A stretch of DNA of 64,000 nucleotides from Agapanthus africanus. Lineage: Eukaryota; Streptophyta; Magnoliopsida; Asparagales; Amaryllidaceae. The stretch is from positions 108,395,241-108,459,240 of the forward strand of contig JASDDO010000016.1 in NCBI GenBank assembly GCA_030015575.1, in the 5' to 3' direction. Position 1 is the first letter of the stretch. Each line of letters begins with the position of its first letter. This document shows, piece after piece, positions 59,891 through 64,000 of this stretch. The position numbers and the translations under genes were made by a program. The notes beneath the pieces are model-generated. The model was not told where the DNA came from. It worked only from the letters and a program-made list of their open reading frames with translations, and did not search any database.

Positions 59891-62145
59891 TGTAAGTGCA
59901 CGGCGGCGCCCCGGCCGTCAATCCGACGGCCAAATGCGGAAGCGGTGATAAACTTAAATTTTTCTTGAACTGGCAAACCGCCGCGCACTAATACCCGGAT
60001 CGAACCACTAACTAGTCCTAGCTATCTACAAGAAAGGGAAGAGAGATATACCGACAGATCCGAGTCCTCCGATCTTCACGTCGTCGTCCCAATCTCCTGC
60101 GGAATGTCCCGTCTCCTCCTCGTCGCCGGAAGTGCACCACATCGCCTACTTCTTTTACGGGCTCCCACCTCAATGCCGAGGCAACTCGGGCACGAAGCTG
60201 GCTAGTCGACGTGCCCAAGATGTGCTGTAGAATGTAGTGTACTAGTCTCATTTTGGGGTTGTAGGAATTGCCTTTTGGTGGAGGAAATGATATGAGCTTG
60301 TGGAGATGAAACATGTGGGATTTTACAAAGCTAGAATGACAAAAATCCCACCCCAAGAATTTTGGACAGCCCCCTCCCACTAGTGGCCGGCCATGGAAAT
60401 GGTGGTGAAGAGAAATGAGAGAGTGGAGAGAGTGTATCAAAAATGGTAGCCATTCTCATATAATGCAAGAGAGAGAGAGGAATGGTTATCATGAAAAGCA
60501 ATGATACCAAAACAAAACCCATACTCCACCACCAACCACCAACCTCATCATCAACAACCATGATGAGCCAAAAGTCATGCCATCATGACAAGAAGAATTC
60601 AAGAAGTCAAAGTCAATGAAAAGATGTCATGATAAAACAATATGCAAAGACCCCCTCCACAAACACTTATTTGCAACTATGCAAATAAGCCCTCCTCCAC
60701 CAATCTTCGGCCAATGAACGGAACAATGGAAATCGGCCGAAACGGAAAGCAAACTGGCAACTCCAGAAAACTGGTCCCGTAATAAATTACAGAAAAACCC
60801 CGATACTGTGCATACACACCCGCATTTGTATTCCGACCGAAATACAAATGCAATGAGACAAAATCTACACTGTACTATACTAGGATCCGGCTTAAACCAA
60901 AGCCGGCCAGTAATATCCGTTCGATCCTGATCCGTGCAATACCGCATGTATCTGATCGAACCCTGCCATATAACCATACGGCCTATAGTACAAACTGTCC
61001 GATCCTGATCCGTGCAATACCGCACGTATCTGATCGGACCTTGCCATATCTCCATACGGCCTCTACAACCTTTCGCCCGAAAGCTGAGTAACAGAATGTG
61101 GGGGACTCTAAAGACTCGTCAACACCTTGGTTGTGGATTTAACCACTAGCACGTCAGAGGTATAAGCCAATACGTAACGGGCTACCAGGTATTGACTAAA
61201 AGGGACGTCTGTGAGCGAACTCAGCCTGACAACCCTACTGAGCCTGTCAGTGACAATATCCGTACAGTCCGGTCCGTTCGTCTATGAGCATCGCATGGCG
61301 GGCCTAGGGGGTTGGTAAAAGTCAGACCCCCAAAAGCGGTACAAGTCGTGTCGGAGTGTAGCCCAGAACACCCTGAGATACTACTGGAATACCTACCAGT
61401 AATTCTCCTTGCCTTGGCCAAGGACTTCGTGTAATGGCTCTCCTAGACACAGCGCGACCTCACCCCTAATACCGGGAGAGACGAACCCCTGAAGATACGC
61501 TTACTGCCTCCATGTGGCTCGGGACTGTACCCAACTAAAACCTGTTTGCACGACTCTTTTGAGCCGTGGTAGGGTAGTAATCAAAGTACAGTGGGAACTC
61601 ACACGAGACAAATGACGATCCCCAGGTCGATGAACTAACCTGCACACATGTCACCAGGGAACTGCCATCTGACGTCTGGTATATGACCAACTAGCATGTT
61701 CCCGGCGAGTCCTGTCCGGTGTACTCATAACCCAATGAGCACCTGTATACATCTTAGGTGATCCAACTGACACCAGTGGCTTGTGAGACCGGCCACCGCC
61801 CCTCGTCGGGGTCTCGAATGTACACACTAGTCTACTCTGGAGTATCGATGCCCTGTCTCGAAACTCACACGACTAGGGACCATTTAAGGATATGCTTATA
61901 GACCCCAGCTCCCACTTATATGATCGCCCTCATACTGCTGGTGGTCAAGCAAGAATCCTAGGGGCTCTATCAACGTGTAATAGCGACTTGTCAGGTCACC
62001 TAAAGCAGTACACGATGATAAAGGTAAACCAGATAGCATACTATCATCTCGAGTAAGACTGTCCTACCGGGATAGGTCCTCCATCAATCATTGCAATCAC
62101 ATACCTGTGACCTAATAATTGACTCTGAGGGCACTATCTCCAACA
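59891..62145 (-). repeat. Element C 5' LTR
   Basis: Partner of 51889-54143, followed by CGTGG. Confidence 0.92.
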
Positions 62146-62717
62146 CGTGGTAAGGTGGAAATCAAAGCACGGTGGGAATAATATAAGACTCTATGACGAT
62201 CTCGGGTCTACAGACTAACTTGTACCAGTATCACTAGAACTGCTATCTGACGATAGGTATAATACCATTTAGGAGTTCTCGGCGAGTCCGTTTAGTGTAC
62301 CTAGTCACCACTGAGCACCCGTACACCATCTTTGATGTCAAACACCAATGGATGCGGGATCATCCATCGCCTATCATATGGGTCAAGAAGCATATACGCT
62401 AGTCTACTCTGGAGTATCAATGCCCTGTCTCGATACACCCTCGACTAGGAACAATTATAGGATGTACCTTTGGACTACCCTGGCCCTACTAATATGATCT
62501 ACATCATAGTCCTAGTAGTCAAGTACATATCCTAAGGGCTTTATCAACATGTGAGAGCAAGACAGTAATACAATACAAATCAACATGTTAAGACAAAGAG
62601 TAACCAGATAGCATACTATCATATCGAGCAAGAAAGTCCTCTCTATATATATCCAAGCATCCACTATAATATACATCATATGTACAACAATGGCCTCTAA
62701 GGCATATACATAACTAA
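62146..62717 (-). repeat. Element D 5' LTR, part 3 (5' end)
   Basis: It resumes the LTR after C and aligns with 38111-38688. It stops at CTAA, short of the final ACA end, where RT sequence begins. Confidence 0.83.
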
Positions 62718-62718
62718 T

Positions 62719-64000
62719 ATGTACACCAACAATGTACGGATTTTGGATGCTGTACCCTCTGGGGTAAAACCCGTAGGGTGCAAATGGATCTTTAAGAGAA
62801 GGATCGGTGTAGATGGGCAGGTGGAGACCTATAAGGCAAGGCTTGTGGGGAAAGGGTTTCGGCAAAGACCAGGACTGGACTATGACGAAACATTTTCTCT
62901 TGTAGCCATGCTTAAATCCATGTGGATCCTACTTGCTATTGATGCTTACTACGACCATGAAATTTGGCAGATGGACGTTAAAACTGCTTTTCTAAATGGT
63001 GATTTAGAAGAATGTGTTTATATGGATCAGCCAAAGGGCTGATAGTGGGAGCAGCGGGAAAGCATGTAGGTTGCTTAAATCCATTTATGGATTAAAGCAG
63101 GCATCACGGAGTTGGAACATCTGTTTCGATGATGTTATCAAAGAGTTTGATTTCGTCAAAATCCAGATGAACCTTGTGTTTATAAGAAGATTGTAGGAAG
63201 TACTGTCACATTCCTCGTATTGTACGTAGATGATATTCTTCTGATAGGAAATGATGTTCCTATGCTACAATCGGTCAAACTGTTCTTATCACAAAGGTTC
63301 TCCATGAAGGACCTGGGTGATGCCTCGTACATATTGGGCATGAAGATCTATAGGGATAGATCTAAAAGGTTGTTGGGATTGTCCTAAACCAGATACATTA
63401 ACACCATCCTAAAAAGTTTTAGTATGGAAGACTCCAAGCGGGGTGCCTTACCCGCTAGTCATGGAGTCACTCTCTCCAAGGACTTTTGCCCAAAGATATA
63501 TGAAGAGAGAGCTCGCATGAGCATTATACCCTACGCTTCTGCTGTAGGATCTATAATGTATGCGATGTTATGTACATGCCCTGATATGGCTTATGCACTG
63601 GGTGTAGTAAGCAGGTATCAATCCAACCCAGGAGAGAATCACTGGACAGCTGTGAAGAACATTCTTAAGTACTTGCGAAAAACTAAAGAAATGTTCTTGG
63701 TGTATGGTAACGGAGATCTCCAAAAGGAGGCATTTACCGATTAGATCTTCCAGAGTGATAAGGATGACATCAAATCTATCTCAGGGTTTGTCTTTACCCT
63801 CAATAGAGGGACGGTGTGTTGGAAGAGTTCAAAACAGGATACCGTTGCAGACTCCACGATGGAAGCTGAGTATATAGCTGCAAATGATGCTGCCAAGGAA
63901 GCCGTCTGGATGAGGAAGTTCATCTCGGAGCTAGGAGTAGTTCCGACCATTATTTATCCAATACCATTGTATTGTGATAATAATGGGGCAATGGCGTTGG
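62719..64000 (+). pseudogene. Copia reverse transcriptase/RNase H relic at the right edge
   Basis: It begins inside RT (MYTNNVRILDAVPSGVKPVG, KWIFKRRIGVDGQVETYKAR) and runs to the window edge within RNase H (TMEAEYIAA, CDNNGAMAL). YVDD at 63223-63234 is intact. Lesions: frameshifts near 63038 (after MDQPKG) and 63165, TAA near 63387 where relatives have Gln, and TAG near 63742 in the RNase H Asp-Ser region. It is on the same strand as H and could be its 3' part, but protease and integrase are missing between them, so the link is unproven. Confidence 0.85.

Larger units (their letters stand above)
51889..62145 (-). mobile_element. Element C: copia, non-autonomous, same family as E
   Basis: LTRs 51889-54143 and 59891-62145 are both 2255 bp, with about 27 mismatches (1.2%). 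Target duplication CGTGG (51884-51888, 62146-62150). The interior is 5747 bp, with a tRNA-iMet primer site, leader, two-fold 397-bp-type repeat and a pol relic with the same decay as E. It recently moved although it cannot encode the proteins. Confidence 0.93.
36497..62717 (-). mobile_element. Element D: old gag-less copia element with duplicated Pol segment
   Basis: 3' LTR 36497-38691; 5' LTR 46326-62717, interrupted by G and C. The interior has leader, PR-integrase copy 1, a junction, then leader end-PR-integrase-RT-RNase H copy 2. The left flank is H gag. On the right the LTR lacks its last bases (expected ...CTAACA, found ...CTAA) and runs straight into RT sequence, so no target duplication can be checked. 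The LTRs differ strongly, so the element is old. Confidence 0.85.

Noticed and set aside
1-64000. Host protein-coding, tRNA or rRNA genes
   Set aside because: Every block is assigned to a retroelement LTR, leader or relic; tRNA-like strings are primer-site complements only.

Overview
This is plant nuclear DNA made almost entirely of nested LTR retrotransposons. I found no host gene, no tRNA or rRNA gene, and nothing bacterial or organellar. The plant assignment rests on primer sites matching the 3' end of initiator tRNA-Met (TGGTATCAGAGC) and tRNA-Asp (TGGCGCCGTTGCCGGGG), Ty1/copia Pol domains of plant type, long (2 kb) LTRs, and nonsense mutations that look like cytosine deamination at CG and CAG sites. 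The species cannot be told from the window.

Layout (the letters are my own). Element I (+, copia, old) enters at the left edge: LTR tail 1-1733, leader, gag-less Pol start 4836-5270. It is split by element E (+, copia, 5271-23039), which is itself split by element F (7.8 kb, tRNA-Asp primer, Ty3/gypsy-like and non-autonomous, 11804-19625). I resumes at 23040 and breaks off at about 23798. There the leader of element H (+, copia) starts. H is split by element A (-, copia, 25048-35037), the best preserved element, with 2030-bp LTRs and a 5-bp target duplication. H then gives a decayed gag (35706-36496). Element D (-, copia, 36497-62717) follows. Its 5' LTR was hit twice: by solo LTR G (46853-50754) and by element C (-, copia, 51889-62145, same family as E). 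A (+) reverse transcriptase/RNase H relic runs from 62719 to the right edge.

Relative age from LTR mismatches counted by eye: F about 0.9%, C about 1.2%, A about 2.2%, E about 3.3%, D much more. This agrees with the nesting (F inside E, C inside D). All copies are disabled. A carries three in-frame stops and a protease active-site deletion. I and D lack gag. E and C share a ruined pol. H and the 62.7-kb relic are fragments. F never had recognisable pol.

The most interesting content is non-coding. The 2-3 kb leaders of the six copia elements (I, E, H, A, D, C) hold an ordered series of modules whose paired arms change together between elements, which indicates RNA structure under selection: a branched module closed by GACCC/GGGTC; a nested triple stem; paired hairpin repeats of about 66 nt; three stem-loops whose loop sequence is element-specific but shared by the three loops within an element; and a module with a GAAA tetraloop. 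That last module is also present, with matched stem changes, in the gypsy-like element F. A polypyrimidine tract ending in CAG sits a few bases before the gag/pol start in all six, as at a 3' splice site. GC-rich palindromes of the CCGCGG type recur in unrelated elements.
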